DNA of 43,312 bases from Thermoguttaceae bacterium. GTDB taxonomy: Bacteria > Planctomycetota > Planctomycetia > Pirellulales > Thermoguttaceae. The position numbers were made by a program, and so were the translations under genes. The number at the start of each line of letters is the position of its first letter. The first letter of the stretch is position 1. The notes beneath the pieces are model-generated. The model saw nothing but the letters and a program-made list of their open reading frames with translations, was not told the origin of the DNA and ran no database searches. This document shows, one piece after another, positions 42,347 to 43,312 of the stretch. The stretch is taken from positions 1 to 43,312 of the forward strand of contig JARKPK010000174.1 in the NCBI GenBank assembly GCA_029975295.1, written 5' to 3'.

Positions 42347-43312
42347 TTAGAGTAATCTCCCGTCTTGTTGCCACCGGGCAAGTGCGGTGCCCCCTGTCCT
42401 CCGGGAGTTCCAAAAGGTTTGGCGTAACCGGCATAGACACCTGACGTTGTATCACAACATGGACATGTAAATACGCTCACCATGTCCTTTCCCGTGACCC
42501 AGACTCCGAGGCGCGAAGTTATCAGAGCCTTGCAATGGAATGTAAGAGATGGGAAAGCACCACAGATGGCGTTTGGGCCGGGAATCAACTGCACTGGATT
42601 GCAGTTTACTGGTTCTAAGCCTACTGTGTACGGAACGATTCCAAGGAACTGGAGATCTGCAAAGAATCGCTGCGCGACTTCCTTGACCGACTCATCCAAC
42701 GTCATGCCAGGCTTAGGGCAGGGTTTCGACAGTAAATCATTTCGGCAGTCGGCGCGAAATTCTCGCCAACATCGTTTTGCATAATCCTCCCATTCTTTAG
42801 TACCAGGCAAAGGCTCCAGCCAAGGCCCAGTTCCCTTCGGATAACCTGGCGGCAAAGGAGTGGGATAGGGAAACGGCAGAGACGGCGGCGAGCTAGATGG
42901 TCCGGAACTTCCCGACGGAGGCCAGTGCGGTTGCGGTTGTTGCCCTGGGCGCCCGGGACGGACTGGAGGGCGGCCAGGAATCACCGGTGGCCGCGGAGGA
43001 GTGATGGGCGGGCGGACTGGCGGTGCTATTGGCCCGCGTAGCCCATAGGGATCTCCGCCGGATGTTGGAGAACCGTTGGCGTACAAGTACAGGTTCAAGT
43101 AGCCCGCGATATAACCTACAGGATCTTGCTGCAGCCACCTACCCAACGCGCTATTCAATATCCTAAATCTAACTAAATAGCTCCACGGTGCGAGCGTAGC
43201 GCTGGGCGGGGAGGTTTGTCGACCGGGAAGTTTGCCGCAAAATCCCTCTGGAAATGAGAACAGGCTTGGCTCTAAGGTAGTTGTTGTTGGTGTGAGTGTC
43301 ATGCAACAACTG
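42343..43312 (-). CDS. RHS repeat C-terminal tip with Pro-rich linker and Cys-rich putative toxin domain, 5' end off the window
   Basis: The frame is open at the right edge; from the first ATG (43302) 319 residues remain. Residues 53-64 (LGRWLQQDPVGY) and 70-88 (NLYLYANGSPTSGGDPYGL) are the end of the RHS core, where the toxin is cut from the shell. Then comes a 65-residue proline-rich linker (90-155) and a C-terminal domain (158-319) with nine cysteines, including a CPCC cluster at 280-283. This tip resembles no toxin family I know. RHS proteins deliver variable C-terminal toxins through secretion systems, and the immunity gene normally follows, as here. The N-terminal part in the window (1-45) is weakly RHS-like, so the gene may be a truncated tip or continue beyond the window. 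Confidence 0.8.
   Translation of the reverse strand, partial: SCCMTLTPTTTTLEPSLFSFPEGFCGKLPGRQTSPPSATLAPWSYLVRFRILNSALGRWLQQDPVGYIAGYLNLYLYANGSPTSGGDPYGLRGPIAPPVRPPITPPRPPVIPGRPPVRPGRPGQQPQPHWPPSGSSGPSSSPPSLPFPYPTPLPPGYPKGTGPWLEPLPGTKEWEDYAKRCWREFRADCRNDLLSKPCPKPGMTLDESVKEVAQRFFADLQFLGIVPYTVGLEPVNCNPVQLIPGPNAICGAFPSLTFHCKALITSRLGVWVTGKDMVSVFTCPCCDTTSGVYAGYAKPFGTPGGQGAPHLPGGNKTGDYSK

Overview
The window reads as a chromosomal segment of a high-GC planctomycete (Pirellulales-like). The evidence is the gene content rather than a marker gene: a secreted beta-propeller opening with the planctomycete-typical WPGWRGPNRDG motif, an NHL-like secreted propeller, a Tat-exported FAD oxidoreductase, a DUF4432 protein, a membrane Ser/Thr kinase with a HRDIKPEN loop, a DUF4129/DUF4350/RDD/SpoIIM cluster, a Gfo/Idh/MocA sugar operon and an RHS tail with a proline-rich linker. 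Most of the window is GC-rich (about two thirds GC in lines I counted). Two stretches are clearly poorer in GC, with counted lines of about 40-55%: 9.9-11.9 kb and about 41.5 kb to the right edge.

Layout. 1-4.8 kb (minus): an envelope cluster of RDD, SpoIIM/DUF95, a multi-pass membrane protein, a DUF4129-like protein and a DUF4350-like protein that leaves the left edge; such clusters normally sit beside a MoxR ATPase and a DUF58 protein, which would lie outside the window. 5.2-7.1 kb: class I glutamine amidotransferase, P-loop kinase-like protein, small membrane protein. 7.5-9.9 kb (plus): a sigma-54-activator-like protein whose ATPase core is degenerate, translationally coupled to an unknown protein. 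9.9-11.8 kb (plus): a two-gene cassette of an OLD/RecF-like ATPase and a TOPRIM-like DUF4276 protein, a candidate defence module. 11.9-14.9 kb: Mrp/ApbC Fe-S carrier and FAD oxidoreductase. 14.9-21.1 kb: DUF169 protein, tRNA-Gln(TTG), glgC, asnB, an AcpH-like protein. 21.3-25.2 kb (minus): a three-gene carbohydrate operon (cupin, TIM-barrel isomerase, Gfo/Idh/MocA dehydrogenase).

25.5-34.9 kb: a PAS-GAF protein flanked by two receiver-like domains lacking the phospho-acceptor Asp; an RRM RNA-binding protein with a hairpin just before its ribosome binding site; class II HDAC-like deacetylase; DUF4432 protein; Ser/Thr kinase; a small conserved protein; a membrane PIN-TRAM protein; an SDR dehydrogenase. 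35.1-40.0 kb (minus): a PhnD-like binding protein followed in the same frame, after one TAG, by a propeller with no start codon of its own; then an 886-residue secreted propeller with a duplicated double-cysteine module. 40.1-43.3 kb (minus): a REP-associated tyrosine transposase-like protein with Phe at the expected Tyr, a kinesin-light-chain-type TPR protein, and at the right edge an RHS C-terminal tip overlapping a probable immunity gene by ATGA.

The best candidates for something new are the ATPase/DUF4276 pair, the TAG-interrupted PhnD-propeller and the RHS toxin/immunity pair. Every assignment is from reading the sequence; no search was run.
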